The notes: generated by a model not told the origin, from the letters alone. A DNA stretch of 64,000 nt from Niabella pedocola (GCF_021044425.1 NZ_JAJNEC010000004.1:124001-188000); one strand, 5' to 3'. Shown: positions 26,874-36,150, numbered from the stretch's first letter. Translations and numbers: made by a program.

Positions 26874-27452
26874 TCATTTATTTTCATGGAGCAGTTCGTG
26901 GTGAAGACAAACCACACCGGAACTAAACACATGCGTTTTCAGCAACTTTAACGACTGTTTTTGTTGAATACCTTTAAAAACAGGGATGCCTTCACCTAAC
27001 AATACCGGATTAACGAAAAGCCAGCACTCATCGATCAGGTTTTCGGCCAGCAGGGCATGCGCCGTGGTAGGACTTCCAAATAACAAGATTTCACCAGTGG
27101 TTTCTTCTTTCAGTTTACGGATTGCTGCGGCATAATCTTTTCCAATCACCGTTGTATTGGTGAGTGTTGCCGGATCCAGTGTGTTTGACAATACCACCTT
27201 ATGCGCGCTCTTATACCAGGCAGCATGTTCCTTATCATGTTTACTGGCTCCCGGCTGCTCCGCTGCCGTTGGCCAGTAGCTTTCCATCATCTGAAAGGTA
27301 ACCCTTCCATACAGCGCCGTGTTGGTTTTTGTGATCCGTTCCGCTCCAAAATCAAAAATCTCCTGATCTACATGGATCCAATCCATTTCCCCTTTTGTAC
27401 CGGCAGCAAAACCATCGAGCGATGTATGCATGAATAATACGATTCCTGACAT
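26874..27452 (-). CDS. Dihydrofolate-reductase-like (RibD C-terminal) family protein
   Basis: 192 residues, single domain. LFMHTSLDGFAAGTKGEMDW at the start, ALYGRVTFQMMESYWP and EILLFGSPTTAHALLAENLIDE are characteristic of the YyaP/YwjB-type RibD_C reductases, which bind NADPH. The physiological substrate is unknown for most members. Upstream DNA carries two 13-base direct repeats (27556-27588). No riboflavin gene is nearby; the full ribD lies at 30313. Confidence 0.85.
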   Translation of the reverse strand: MSGIVLFMHTSLDGFAAGTKGEMDWIHVDQEIFDFGAERITKTNTALYGRVTFQMMESYWPTAAEQPGASKHDKEHAAWYKSAHKVVLSNTLDPATLTNTTVIGKDYAAAIRKLKEETTGEILLFGSPTTAHALLAENLIDECWLFVNPVLLGEGIPVFKGIQQKQSLKLLKTHVFSSGVVCLHHELLHENK

Positions 27453-27555
27453 ATTGATTCTGTTTGAATTTAGGTTGTTAATAAATGCTATTTAAAATGA
27501 CCGTTTTGTTTGGGATACAAATCTCATAAAAATAATTGGTAATAGCATTGGGCAA

Positions 27556-27588
27556 TTCCGACAAATAGTGGGTATTTCCGACAAATAG
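27556..27588. repeat. Two 13-base direct repeats, 20-base period
   Basis: TTCCGACAAATAG occurs twice with a start-to-start distance of 20 bases, about two helical turns. Located some 105-135 bases upstream of the RibD_C-family start, so possibly a regulator binding array. Confidence 0.6.
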
Positions 27589-27773
27589 CGGTTTGCTGAT
27601 GATTCAGTAAATTTGTAGTCATCTGAATAGATTATTTCGCCCGTCCGCCAGAATACTACATTACAGCACATCCTATGTATCACAGAAACGCTTGTCAGGG
27701 GTTTACATACCCGTATCAGGGTTGCTACCATTAATCAGCGCATGTATTTTTGCTATAGCCTACCGGCATAAAA

Positions 27774-27797
27774 AGGGCCGCTCGTTTGAGCGGCCCT
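27774..27797 (-). terminator. Rho-independent terminator of the 152-residue lipoprotein gene
   Basis: Perfect 10-base stem AGGGCCGCTC / GAGCGGCCCT with loop GTTT, followed by TTTTATG on the minus strand, 24 bases after the stop codon. Confidence 0.9.
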
Positions 27798-27820
27798 ATC
27801 CAGGAAACGAATTAAAAAAT

Positions 27821-28279
27821 TTATTTAACAGAAGGAATCGGCGTTCCGGTACGTCTTTGCAGACTTATCTTTGAATTGTTAAACGCCTTTGCGTAGCCTT
27901 CCTGGTCTTCTCTCCGGATCACGGCATTGATTGCATCGTTCTTGTAATCGAAGAACTCATCAACCTCTAAGCGGATATTGAAACCGGCTGTTTTGTTGTA
28001 CAGGGTCCGGCCGCTTCCCACCGAAAAATCACCATAGATTACATCATTGATCTCCGGCCAGTAATATTTATCCTTTTCCTGACTGTAAACAATACCGTAA
28101 GAACCATCATAGTCCATCCGGACTACTGAATAAGGTGATCCCACTTCGGAAACATAAACAGTAATTGCGGTCTCATTCTGAAGGCGGTCATCGTCCCGCC
28201 AATGATCCCGTTTGGAACAACTCGCCAAAACAACAACGGCTAAAACCGATACGATTGAAAATGTAAGAATCCGTTTCAT
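27821..28279 (-). CDS. Small lipoprotein of unknown function
   Basis: 152 residues. MKRILTFSIVSVLAVVVLASC is a lipoprotein signal with Cys21. The mature part begins with a charged stretch (SKRDHWRDDDR), then an alternating polar/hydrophobic pattern that suggests a beta-rich fold, ending with a basic helix. I do not recognise a family. Probably envelope-anchored. Monocistronic, ended by a strong terminator. Confidence 0.75.
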   Translation of the reverse strand: MKRILTFSIVSVLAVVVLASCSKRDHWRDDDRLQNETAITVYVSEVGSPYSVVRMDYDGSYGIVYSQEKDKYYWPEINDVIYGDFSVGSGRTLYNKTAGFNIRLEVDEFFDYKNDAINAVIRREDQEGYAKAFNNSKISLQRRTGTPIPSVK

Positions 28280-28440
28280 GGTAGTTAAAGTTTAATTGTT
28301 TATATATTCGTGATTGAATGTCTTTGATATATAGAAGCCAGATCGGTCATAAAAATTGCACGAGGTTTGTTAAAAAACAGATAAAAGCAGCCGGGCTAAT
28401 TGGGTATAAAATTCCCGGCCTCAAACCTTAAAACTTATCG

Positions 28441-28448
28441 TAATTTTG
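28441..28448 (+). promoter_or_regulatory. TAnnTTTG box of the lactonase-family gene
   Basis: TAATTTTG at 28441-28448, 17 bases ahead of the ATG. No clear upstream TTTG element was found. Confidence 0.5.
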
Positions 28449-28464
28449 CATTTCAATTTTTTAC

Positions 28465-29574
28465 ATGAAATCCTTCTTTTTCGCATTGCTTATGCTATCA
28501 CTTGCGGCTACCATGAACGCTGCGTTTGGCCAGTATCTTGTAGTAGGTACCTATACCCATCAAAACAGCAGCAGTAAAGGCATCTATATTTATGACTTTG
28601 ATCCGCAAACGGGAGATCTGAAAATCGCCGGTGAAACAGCAACGACAAACCCCTCTTATCAGGTAATAGCAGCCAACCGGCAGTTTGTTTATTCGGTGAA
28701 TGAAACTCCTGAGGGAGGGATCAGTGCTTTTGCCATTGATCCAAACACCGGCAAACTGACGTTTCTGAACTCCGTAAAAAGCATGGGCGACGATCCCTGT
28801 TACCTGGAAATTGACCGGAGCGGTAAATGGCTGTTTGTGTCCAATTATTCCAGCGGCAGCTTTGCCATTTACAATATTCAAAAAGATGGATCGCTCGGCA
28901 GCCTTTCGCAGGTAATCAAACATGAGGGCAGCGGACCCGACAGCTCGCGGCAACAGGCCCCCCACGTTCATAGTACAACCATCGCACCCGATAACCGGTT
29001 TCTATTCGTGTGCGACCTGGGCACCGATAAAATTGTAACTTATCCTTTCAACGCAACAACCGGCAAAGTGGACACCGTAAAGGCATTTTTTATCCATACA
29101 GCACCCGGCGCCGGACCCCGGCATATGGTCATTTCAACCAACAAAAAGTTTGTTTACAATGTAGATGAAATGTTTGGTACGGTAAACGTTTATACCCTCC
29201 GCAAAGGAAGGCTGCAACTGTTACAAACGGAAAATGCATTGAACGCTGAAAAGGGAAAAGCCGCGGGCGCAGACATCCATCTTTCCCCCAACGGTCAGTT
29301 CCTTTATGTATCCCAACGCAGTAACAGTACTATTGAAGTGTATAAAACAGACCGCAAAACCGGTAAGATCCGTTTTGTGGGCAGCCAGTCTACCAACGGC
29401 AACTTCCCCCGGAATTTCACCATTCATCCTTCCGGGCGCTGGCTGATCGCCGCTAACCAGAAAAGCGACAATATCACTGTTTTTAAAATCGATCCCGAAA
29501 CCGGTATGCCGGAACCTACCGGTAAAGAAATACGAACCGGCATCCCGGTATCCTTAAAATGGGTACTAAAATAG
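28465..29574 (+). CDS. Lactonase-family beta-propeller protein (6-phosphogluconolactonase YbhE type), exported
   Basis: 369 residues with a signal peptide (MKSFFFALLMLSLAATMNAAFG). The mature part is a seven-bladed propeller: LVVGTYTHQNSSSKGIYIYD at the start, repeated blades with GKWLFVSNYSSGS, DNRFLFVCDLGTDK, NGQFLYVSQRSNST, and the blade-closing GRWLIAANQKSDN. YbhE-type enzymes hydrolyse 6-phosphogluconolactone in the cytoplasm; secretion argues that this one acts on another lactone or sugar derivative in the periplasm (inference). Not linked to other pentose-phosphate genes. Confidence 0.85.
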   Translation: MKSFFFALLMLSLAATMNAAFGQYLVVGTYTHQNSSSKGIYIYDFDPQTGDLKIAGETATTNPSYQVIAANRQFVYSVNETPEGGISAFAIDPNTGKLTFLNSVKSMGDDPCYLEIDRSGKWLFVSNYSSGSFAIYNIQKDGSLGSLSQVIKHEGSGPDSSRQQAPHVHSTTIAPDNRFLFVCDLGTDKIVTYPFNATTGKVDTVKAFFIHTAPGAGPRHMVISTNKKFVYNVDEMFGTVNVYTLRKGRLQLLQTENALNAEKGKAAGADIHLSPNGQFLYVSQRSNSTIEVYKTDRKTGKIRFVGSQSTNGNFPRNFTIHPSGRWLIAANQKSDNITVFKIDPETGMPEPTGKEIRTGIPVSLKWVLK

Positions 29575-29693
29575 CGCCGCCGACACTGAAGGCAAATCCG
29601 GTGCTGTTAAATAGCAGCCAAGCGGAATATGCTCATAAAGTAACGACGTAATGACCAGGCGCCCGACGTTGAAGATGGAGACAACCGGGATTA

Positions 29694-30311
29694 TCAGACG
29701 GCTGCAATCACCTCTTTTAATGCAAGGTTCTTAATATCCTCCAGCCGCATAACGGTTTCTGTTAAACGATGCTTGGGGATACCGACATCCATTACACAAA
29801 ACAACTGAAGTTCCTGTTTAATAATGGTGCAGTCAAACTGTTTTACCACATTCATCACTTCGTTAAGCTGGGTATAATCAAACTGAAGGTGAAATGTTTT
29901 CAGCACGGGTTTGCGTACCAGATGCGTTACCTGTAATGCCATGGCTGCTGCAGATTTATAGGCATTGATGAGCCCCGGAACCCCCAACAGCGTTCCGCCA
30001 AAATAGCGCACCACAATGATCAGTGCATCCGTTACCTGCCGGCTATCGATCTGCCCCAATATAGGTCTGCCCGCTGTTCCGGATGGTTCCCCGGCGTCGC
30101 TTACGCGGAAGGTATTGCCATCCGTTCCCAGGCGATAGGCAAAACAATGATGGTTGGCCTTGGGATGTTCTTTCTTTACAGCAGCCAGTATTCTTTTAAA
30201 CTCTTCGGTATTTTTAAGCGGATAGGCTATGGCAATAAAACGGCTTCCCCGGTCCTTAAATTCTGCCTGTCCGCTGGTTTCAATGGTCTGATAGTAGTTC
30301 CCCTGCTCCAT
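29694..30311 (-). CDS. YigZ/IMPACT family protein
   Basis: 205 residues: the N-terminal UPF0029 domain contains SRFIAIAYPLKN, HHCFAYRLG and SDAGEPSGTAGRPILGQI, followed by VRYFGGTLLGVPGLINAYKSAA, and then the DUF1949 C-terminal domain. The function of YigZ in bacteria is unclear; the eukaryotic homologue IMPACT affects Gcn2 signalling. It begins one base after the ribD stop (TAAGATG), so it is translated from the same transcript. Confidence 0.92.
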   Translation of the reverse strand: MEQGNYYQTIETSGQAEFKDRGSRFIAIAYPLKNTEEFKRILAAVKKEHPKANHHCFAYRLGTDGNTFRVSDAGEPSGTAGRPILGQIDSRQVTDALIIVVRYFGGTLLGVPGLINAYKSAAAMALQVTHLVRKPVLKTFHLQFDYTQLNEVMNVVKQFDCTIIKQELQLFCVMDVGIPKHRLTETVMRLEDIKNLALKEVIAAV

Positions 30312-30312
30312 C

Positions 30313-31374
30313 TTAAACTATAAACTGATTATGTATATTCTTATAAACGGTTATTTCATCGGTATCGATCGTGCTTGTTTGCAGGAGCGCCTGTTCCTTT
30401 AACAAAGGCGCCCGCAATCCGCCGCCTGCGATCATAGCGGTGTTGGTAATGACTCTGGCTTCATCCCATACGCCGGCATCCACGAAGGATTGCAGTAGCT
30501 GACGACCGCCTTCTACAAAAACGCTCTGGATCCGGCGTTCAAACAAGATATCCAGCATTCCTTTGATCAGGTGGTCGCTTTCTACATTGATCCATGCGGC
30601 CCGCCCCAGTTTCTTTGTCTGCCCCCGGTTGAACACCCAGGTTTCATTCCCGGCGTGAAAAAGCTTCAGTTCCTCCGGCAAGTTGCCGGAACCGGATAGT
30701 ACGATCTTCAGCGGCGCCTTTCCAAACCAATGACGGTTATCGAGCAAGGGATCGTCTTTCATAGCTGTGCCGGCACCAACCATAATGGCCGCTTCCTCAG
30801 ACCGCCACCGGTGCACCAACCGGTTGGTTACTGGATTGGAAATCTTTAACCGTTCCGCATTTCCGGAGGCCATGATGCCGTCTCTTGTCTGTGCCCATTT
30901 TAAAATGATATAGGGCCGTTTCAATCCGTGAAAGGTGAAAAACCGCTTGTTAAGCGTTATGGCCTCCCGGGCGGCGATCTGTTCAATTACTTCCACACCC
31001 GCATTCCGTAGTTTTTCAATGCCTTTCCCATTCACGGCTTCAAAATGATCGCGGCAGCCCACCACCACTCTCGGTATCCGGTGCCGGATGATCAGGTCTG
31101 CACAGGGCGGCGTTTTACCGTAATGTGCACAGGGCTCCAACGATACATAGAGAGTTGACTGTTCAATAAGCCCGGCATGCTGCTCCAATGCATGCTGGAT
31201 ACAGTGTACTTCTGCATGCGCTTCTCCGTACTGCTGATGATACCCTTCCCCAATGATACGGTTCTCATACACCAACACGGCACCTACCATTGGGTTGGGG
31301 GCCACATTTCCTGCGCCCAGCTTTGCCAGCTGAAAACAACGTTGGAGATAGATTTCGTGTGTTCCGGTATCCAT
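30313..31374 (-). CDS. ribD: Bifunctional riboflavin biosynthesis deaminase/reductase
   Basis: 353 residues. The N-terminal deaminase has the zinc motif HAEVHC and PCAHYGKTPPCAD; the C-terminal reductase begins near residue 150 with PYIILKWAQTRDG. Together they convert the first GTP cyclohydrolase II product to the pyrimidinedione of riboflavin synthesis. Other rib genes are absent from the window. A TACTTTTG promoter box lies only five bases ahead of the ATG on its strand, so the mRNA may be leaderless. Confidence 0.96.
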   Translation of the reverse strand: MDTGTHEIYLQRCFQLAKLGAGNVAPNPMVGAVLVYENRIIGEGYHQQYGEAHAEVHCIQHALEQHAGLIEQSTLYVSLEPCAHYGKTPPCADLIIRHRIPRVVVGCRDHFEAVNGKGIEKLRNAGVEVIEQIAAREAITLNKRFFTFHGLKRPYIILKWAQTRDGIMASGNAERLKISNPVTNRLVHRWRSEEAAIMVGAGTAMKDDPLLDNRHWFGKAPLKIVLSGSGNLPEELKLFHAGNETWVFNRGQTKKLGRAAWINVESDHLIKGMLDILFERRIQSVFVEGGRQLLQSFVDAGVWDEARVITNTAMIAGGGLRAPLLKEQALLQTSTIDTDEITVYKNIHNQFIV

Positions 31375-31379
31375 TTTTG

Positions 31380-31387
31380 CAAAAGTA
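31380..31387 (-). promoter_or_regulatory. -7 box of ribD
   Basis: TACTTTTG on the minus strand, ending 5 bases before the ribD start codon at 31374. The expected start site falls at or next to the ATG. Confidence 0.55.
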
Positions 31388-31394
31388 AAAGAAT

Positions 31395-31402
31395 TAAGTT
31401 TG
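31395..31402 (+). promoter_or_regulatory. -7 box of prmC
   Basis: TAAGTTTG, four bases before ATG 31407. With the ribD box it packs two divergent promoters in a 32-base gap. Confidence 0.55.
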
Positions 31403-31406
31403 CAGC

Positions 31407-32267
31407 ATGTCTTTAAAAAACATAGAAAAAAGCTTTGTAAGCGATTTGCAGGTACTTTATCCCGAAAATGAGGCGCAGCAGATCTGGTACCTGACCGTGG
31501 AAAGTCTAACGGGTTTTGATCTGCGTACGAACAGGAACCAACGTTTCAACCCCGATCCCTGCATGCTGAACATGCTGGCGGATATTAAAAAACGGCTGTT
31601 GAAAGCCGAGCCTATCCAGTATATTTTAAACGAGGCCTGGTTTTATGATATTGCCTTTTTTGTAAATAAGCAGGTGCTGATACCCCGGCCGGAAACTGAA
31701 GAACTGGTGGATACCATCATCCGGGAACAACAGGGCCGGCCCTCCGTACGCATACTGGATATTGGCACCGGGAGCGGCTGCATCCCCATTATTCTGAAGC
31801 GGAAACTTCCGGAGGCCACGGTTACGGCCTGCGATATCAGCCCCGATGCACTGGCGGTGGCCCGTAAGAATGCGGCGAGATATCAGGTGGATATCCGGTT
31901 GGTACAGCTTGACTTTTTAAATGAAACCAACTGGCCGGAGCTACCCATAGTTGATGTGCTGGTAAGCAATCCGCCCTATATTCCCGTTGCCGATAAAACA
32001 TCCATGCATAAAAATGTACTGGACTATGAACCGGGGCTCGCTCTATTTGTGCCGGATGAGGATCCATTGTTATTCTACCGCAAAATAGCAGCAGCTGCAA
32101 CATCCATCCTTGCGCCCGGAGGCCGCATCTACCTGGAAGTGCATGAAAAACTGGCAACAGAAACCCGGCAGCTTTTTGAAGCAGGAGGATTCCATGCGTC
32201 AATTAAAACAGATATGCAGGGAAAACAGCGGTTTGTAATGGCTGCCTTTGCAAACAACGGAAGTTAA
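31407..32267 (+). CDS. prmC: Release factor glutamine N5-methyltransferase
   Basis: 286 residues. It methylates the Gln of the GGQ loop in release factors 1 and 2. N-terminal helical domain, then the Rossmann methyltransferase: LIPRPETEELVD, ILDIGTGSGCIPI (SAM-binding) and VSNPPYIPVADK with the catalytic NPPY motif. Functionally linked to prfC, also in the window but 30 kb away. Confidence 0.96.
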   Translation: MSLKNIEKSFVSDLQVLYPENEAQQIWYLTVESLTGFDLRTNRNQRFNPDPCMLNMLADIKKRLLKAEPIQYILNEAWFYDIAFFVNKQVLIPRPETEELVDTIIREQQGRPSVRILDIGTGSGCIPIILKRKLPEATVTACDISPDALAVARKNAARYQVDIRLVQLDFLNETNWPELPIVDVLVSNPPYIPVADKTSMHKNVLDYEPGLALFVPDEDPLLFYRKIAAAATSILAPGGRIYLEVHEKLATETRQLFEAGGFHASIKTDMQGKQRFVMAAFANNGS

Positions 32268-32288
32268 ACTTCCCCGTGAGGTTTATTG

Positions 32289-33236
32289 TTACTGATCCCT
32301 TTTCAAAGCATCCGTTCCGGACGGACGCATCATCATACCCTGGAATTGTTTCATTGTGCGTTCCATCCCTTCGGTACCGCCATCAAGGAAAATCACGTTA
32401 CCCTTGCCGTATTCTGCAAAATTCTTGATGGCCTCCGTCCACATGCTGAACAGGATAAAATTAGTATCCAGGTTAGCCTGGCGCAGCTCCACTGCAGCAG
32501 AAGACAGCCCTTTTGCCACCTCTTCCCGGAATAAGGCGATCCCCTGCCCCCGCAGCCGCGCAGCTTCCCGCTCTGCCTCGGCGCTGATCTTGATCGCATT
32601 TCCTTCCGCCTCGGCCGATTTGGTTTTGGTGATCAGTAATGCCTGGCCTTCATTTTCAGCGGCGGCCTTGAGGTTATTGCTGGCCACCACCTTGCTCATA
32701 GAGTCCAGGATCATTTTATCAAAGGTGATATCATTGATCTGCAGATCCAGCAGGTGATAGCCCCACTCTTCAAGCGTATGATCAATTTCCACTTTTACAT
32801 ACTGTACAATTTCACGGCGCAGCCCCAATACCTCTGCCTGTTTTTTAGTGGCTACAAATGAACGGATATTTCCTTCAATCGTACGTATCAGCGCCTGCAT
32901 CAGATCCCGGTCTCCAATAAACTTAAAGGCAACCTTTTTGATGGTATCTTCCGATTCATTTTGCACCGAATAAAGCAGCATGCTCTTAAAATAAACATTT
33001 GCCTGATCTTGTGTTACGGCCTGAAATTCCAATTCAACCGAACGGTTCTGGATCGAGATCCGCTTCATCACTTTTTCGAGAAAAGGAATTTTAAGGTGCA
33101 AACCAGGCCCTACAATGCGACGGTACCTGCCAAACATCGTGATAACACCAATATATCCCTGGTTGATGGTAAATAACCCGCTTGCTATTATAAGCAGTAT
33201 CACAAGCACCCACCAAAAGTTTGTAATAAATTCCAT
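32289..33236 (-). CDS. SPFH/band 7 domain membrane protein
   Basis: 315 residues from ATG 33236 (MEFITNFWWVLVILLIIASG); GTG-like or ATG starts three codons earlier are possible. One N-terminal membrane helix, then a band 7 domain (GPGLHLKIPFLEKVMKRISIQNRSV) and a long Ala/Glu-rich coiled coil (about 185-245: NLKAAAENEGQALLITKTKS). Resembles stomatin/HflK-type scaffolds that oligomerise on the inner membrane. No NfeD-type partner is adjacent. Confidence 0.9.
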   Translation of the reverse strand: MEFITNFWWVLVILLIIASGLFTINQGYIGVITMFGRYRRIVGPGLHLKIPFLEKVMKRISIQNRSVELEFQAVTQDQANVYFKSMLLYSVQNESEDTIKKVAFKFIGDRDLMQALIRTIEGNIRSFVATKKQAEVLGLRREIVQYVKVEIDHTLEEWGYHLLDLQINDITFDKMILDSMSKVVASNNLKAAAENEGQALLITKTKSAEAEGNAIKISAEAEREAARLRGQGIALFREEVAKGLSSAAVELRQANLDTNFILFSMWTEAIKNFAEYGKGNVIFLDGGTEGMERTMKQFQGMMMRPSGTDALKRDQ

Positions 33237-33454
33237 AACAATCATTTATTTTTATAAAGGTACGTATTAACCCACATGCAGAATCATGCATTTTACCCCC
33301 AAATCCGGGAAGTTGTCCGCAATAAAGCTATGAGGATAATCCAAGCCGTTTTTTATTAAACCTGGCCTGCATTAACCGGCGCGTTCGTTTTAAACACAAA
33401 TGGCATTACCTTAAACTGAATACATCCGTACATGTTGTCATTAACAAAGAAGAA

Positions 33455-34702
33455 TCAGGAATCCGTTTTTTCTTCCCAAACCTGTACCAGGTGAACCAAT
33501 GTTTCTACAGACTTTTGCATATCCTGGATACTTACATACTCATGTTTGCCATGAAAAGCCATCTCCCCTGTAAAAATATCCGGGAACGGGATGCCCATAA
33601 AAGATAACCGCGAACCATCTGTACCGCCCCGTGCGCTGCTTTTTTTAAATGTAACACCGCTTCGTTCCATCGCAATCTTTACATACTCGCCAATTTCGGG
33701 GTGTTGATCAACGACTTCTTTCATATTGCGGTACTGTTCCCTGCTTTCAAATTCATACCGGCTGCCGGGGTATCGGCCGGTTGCCTGTTTTGCAAATTGC
33801 TCCAGCCGGGCCTCGTGCAATTTTAGTTTTGAAGTTTCGAAATCCCGGATAATAAAACTCAGCGAGGCCTTTTCCGCCCCACCTTCCATGTGAACCGGGT
33901 GCACAAATCCCTCCCGATCCTCCGTGGTTTCGGGACTAAAGCCATCCTTTGGCAATAGCTCAAGGAAGGTTCCGGCAATTTTTATCGCATTAATAAGTTT
34001 ATCCTTAGCATAGCCCGGATGGATGCTGTTTCCATAAAAATGGATGGTAACCCCGTTGGCACTAAACGTCTCGTCTGTATAGCTGCCTCTTTCGCCGCCA
34101 TCAAGCGTATATCCAAAATCGGCCCCCAGCCTTTCCAGGTCAACATGATCCACCCCACGCCCGATCTCTTCATCGGGGGTAAACAGTATTTTAATGGTTC
34201 CATGTTTTACGTCGGGATGGGTTGTGAGGTAATGTGCCAGGTCCATAATGATGGCCACGCCGGCTTTATCGTCTGCACCCAAAAGCGTGGTACCGGATGC
34301 CGTTATGATGTCTTCTCCCCGTTTTGTTTTTAAATAAGGATGATCTCCCGGCCGGATCACCTGGGCAGGATCATCGGGTAATACAATATCTCTGCAATCA
34401 TAATCATAATGCACAATAGGTTTTACCCCTTTACCTGAACAATCAGACGAGGTATCAACATGACTGCAAAAACAGATCACAGGAACCTTTTTATCGGTAT
34501 TTGAGGGTATGGAAGCATATACGTAGCCAAAATCATCCAGGGCTGCGTCCTTTACACCCATCGCCAGTAATTCTTCAACCAGGATTTTGCTTAAGTCTTT
34601 TTGCCGGGCAGTAGAAGGTACCGTATCTGATTGGGGATCGCTTTGGGTGTCAATCGTTACATACTTTAAAAAACGGTCAGAAACCGTAAAATGATAGGTC
34701 AT
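33455..34702 (-). CDS. pepT: Peptidase T (tripeptide aminopeptidase)
   Basis: 415 residues from ATG 34702. M20 family di-zinc enzyme that removes the N-terminal residue of tripeptides in the cytoplasm. Metal ligands and base: SHVDTSSD (His), LGADDKAG (Asp), FTPDEEIGRG (catalytic Glu and ligand), DGGERGSY (Asp) and FHGKHEYVS (His). Also RGGTDGSRLSFMG near the C terminus. The open frame extends 15 codons upstream without family similarity. Confidence 0.97.
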   Translation of the reverse strand: MTYHFTVSDRFLKYVTIDTQSDPQSDTVPSTARQKDLSKILVEELLAMGVKDAALDDFGYVYASIPSNTDKKVPVICFCSHVDTSSDCSGKGVKPIVHYDYDCRDIVLPDDPAQVIRPGDHPYLKTKRGEDIITASGTTLLGADDKAGVAIIMDLAHYLTTHPDVKHGTIKILFTPDEEIGRGVDHVDLERLGADFGYTLDGGERGSYTDETFSANGVTIHFYGNSIHPGYAKDKLINAIKIAGTFLELLPKDGFSPETTEDREGFVHPVHMEGGAEKASLSFIIRDFETSKLKLHEARLEQFAKQATGRYPGSRYEFESREQYRNMKEVVDQHPEIGEYVKIAMERSGVTFKKSSARGGTDGSRLSFMGIPFPDIFTGEMAFHGKHEYVSIQDMQKSVETLVHLVQVWEEKTDS

Positions 34703-34808
34703 GATCAATAATTCAGTGAAGCACAAAGATAACCAAAAATTCAACATTCATCAAAGCAACAAGAACATTATCAATATACTATGAAAAATATAAGATATAA
34801 AAATAAAT

Positions 34809-34837
34809 ATAAAAGCAGCCCGGAAAGCTGCTTTTAT
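34809..34837 (-). terminator. Rho-independent terminator of slyD-like gene
   Basis: Perfect 11-base stem ATAAAAGCAGC / GCTGCTTTTAT with a 7-base loop, starting 21 bases past the stop, T-rich on the minus-strand side. Confidence 0.85.
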
Positions 34838-34858
34838 CTAAATGATCTTCCGTTATTT

Positions 34859-35314
34859 TTAAGGCATGATGATCAACGGGCTTCCGCCTTCTATTTCTAC
34901 CAGTTCCAGGTCAAAAACAAGGTCTTTCCCTGCAAGCGGGTGATTGGCATCCAGAACAATTTTGTCATCGGTAATTTCTTTTACTGTTACCTGAAATTGC
35001 TGTCCCTGGGGATCACTCATTACCAGTGGCATTCCCACTTCCACTTCCATATCCTGTGGAAGACGGTCCTTGGGCATTTCGATGATCATATCCGGGTTTA
35101 CCGCTCCATAAGCCTCTTCTGCAGGGATTGTAATGGTTTTTTTATCACCAACGGCCATACCGGTTACTCCGTCATCAAAACCTTTGATCACCATACCGCT
35201 CCCAATCTCAAACGGCAGAGGATCCCGGCCCTCAGAAGAATCGAATGTTTCTCCCGTGGTCAGTTTTCCGTGGTAGTGCACCTTTACTTTATCGCCTTTT
35301 TTCGCTTGTTGCAT
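34859..35314 (-). CDS. FKBP-type peptidyl-prolyl isomerase, SlyD-like
   Basis: 151 residues: FKBP domain (KGDKVKVHYHGKLTTGETFD, then GSGMVIKGFDDGVTGMAVGD) with the insert-in-flap domain (about 70-125) typical of SlyD. It isomerises Xaa-Pro bonds and has chaperone activity. The His-rich metal-binding tail of E. coli SlyD is absent; the protein ends GGSPLIIMP. Monocistronic. Confidence 0.92.
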   Translation of the reverse strand: MQQAKKGDKVKVHYHGKLTTGETFDSSEGRDPLPFEIGSGMVIKGFDDGVTGMAVGDKKTITIPAEEAYGAVNPDMIIEMPKDRLPQDMEVEVGMPLVMSDPQGQQFQVTVKEITDDKIVLDANHPLAGKDLVFDLELVEIEGGSPLIIMP

Positions 35315-35418
35315 TGATTGAATTTAAAATGAATAAACTTATTTGTGGGCAAGGTAGGCTTTTTTATGCAGATGCCATGATGCTGGTGCTATAATTTGAG
35401 ATCCCAGGCTTCCGGCTG

Positions 35419-36027
35419 TTATTTCCGGGGAAAACCGGGGCTTTTCATGAGCTCCTCTATCTGCAATGTGTGCCGCTCGCTGTGTGCTGCCAGCAACAAT
35501 AATCCCTGAAAAACACTGAGTGTGCCTGCCGGCGTTTGCATATAATGCGTTTCCAATGGCTCCTGTGTTGATTTCAGGAACTGGATCGTGGAATCCCTTT
35601 TTGAAAGATAAGCTGCCAGCGCCTCCTTTGCACCGGAAAATTGGTTGCCGGGTCTTAAAACCTCCGGGGCCTGCGCCTTTTTCGACCGGTCGGTTACCGC
35701 TGCAATCAGTTGCTCATTGGTAACAGGCGTCCCGGGCTTTATCAGCGTTGCAGAATCGTTTTTAAGCGTCATCATACACCATTGCCATATTCCGTTTTCG
35801 GCTAATGCAATGTGCTCGATGCATTGCGCAACCGACCACCTCGAGGAATCTGGTTTGTAATTCAGTTGTGCGTCCGTTAGCTGTTGCACGTCGTTAAGCA
35901 ACCGCTGTTTTGTTTTCAGATAATAATCGATCGCAAACTTCCGGTCCGCCGGTGTGATCTCACTTTTTTCAGGGCCCGCAAAGCTGCTGGCCAGGATACA
36001 AAATAAACCCAGGAATACCTGTTTCAT
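35419..36027 (-). CDS. DinB-family protein with signal peptide
   Basis: 202 residues. Signal peptide MKQVFLGLFCILASSFAG. The mature protein is a four-helix DinB-like domain: the metal-ligand pattern is seen in WSVAQCIEHIALAE (first His) and LLLAAHSERHTLQIEEL (HxxxH). The family often binds nickel or zinc; functions are diverse and mostly unknown, including thiol transferases. Secretion is unusual compared with cytoplasmic DinB proteins but frequent in this phylum. Confidence 0.85.
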   Translation of the reverse strand: MKQVFLGLFCILASSFAGPEKSEITPADRKFAIDYYLKTKQRLLNDVQQLTDAQLNYKPDSSRWSVAQCIEHIALAENGIWQWCMMTLKNDSATLIKPGTPVTNEQLIAAVTDRSKKAQAPEVLRPGNQFSGAKEALAAYLSKRDSTIQFLKSTQEPLETHYMQTPAGTLSVFQGLLLLAAHSERHTLQIEELMKSPGFPRK

Positions 36028-36150
36028 AAAATAAGTTTTAGGTGATTAAGAGGAAGAAACATATAACAAGCCGGCTTGGGATCCTTTGCCAGAAGAACAA
36101 GGAACGATCTCCCTGCCGGTTTGGCTACCTAAAGATAGACGATTTACCGT

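Larger units (their letters stand above)
27453..27820. other. Intergenic region with direct repeats and a terminator
   Basis: 368 bases without a supported gene. It contains two exact copies of TTCCGACAAATAG (27556-27568 and 27576-27588) and, at the right end, the terminator of the lipoprotein gene. A 79-residue minus-strand frame here lacks any family resemblance. Confidence 0.6.

Noticed and set aside
27492..27731. 79-residue minus-strand frame
   Set aside because: Lies over direct repeats, no signal or family, poor start context.
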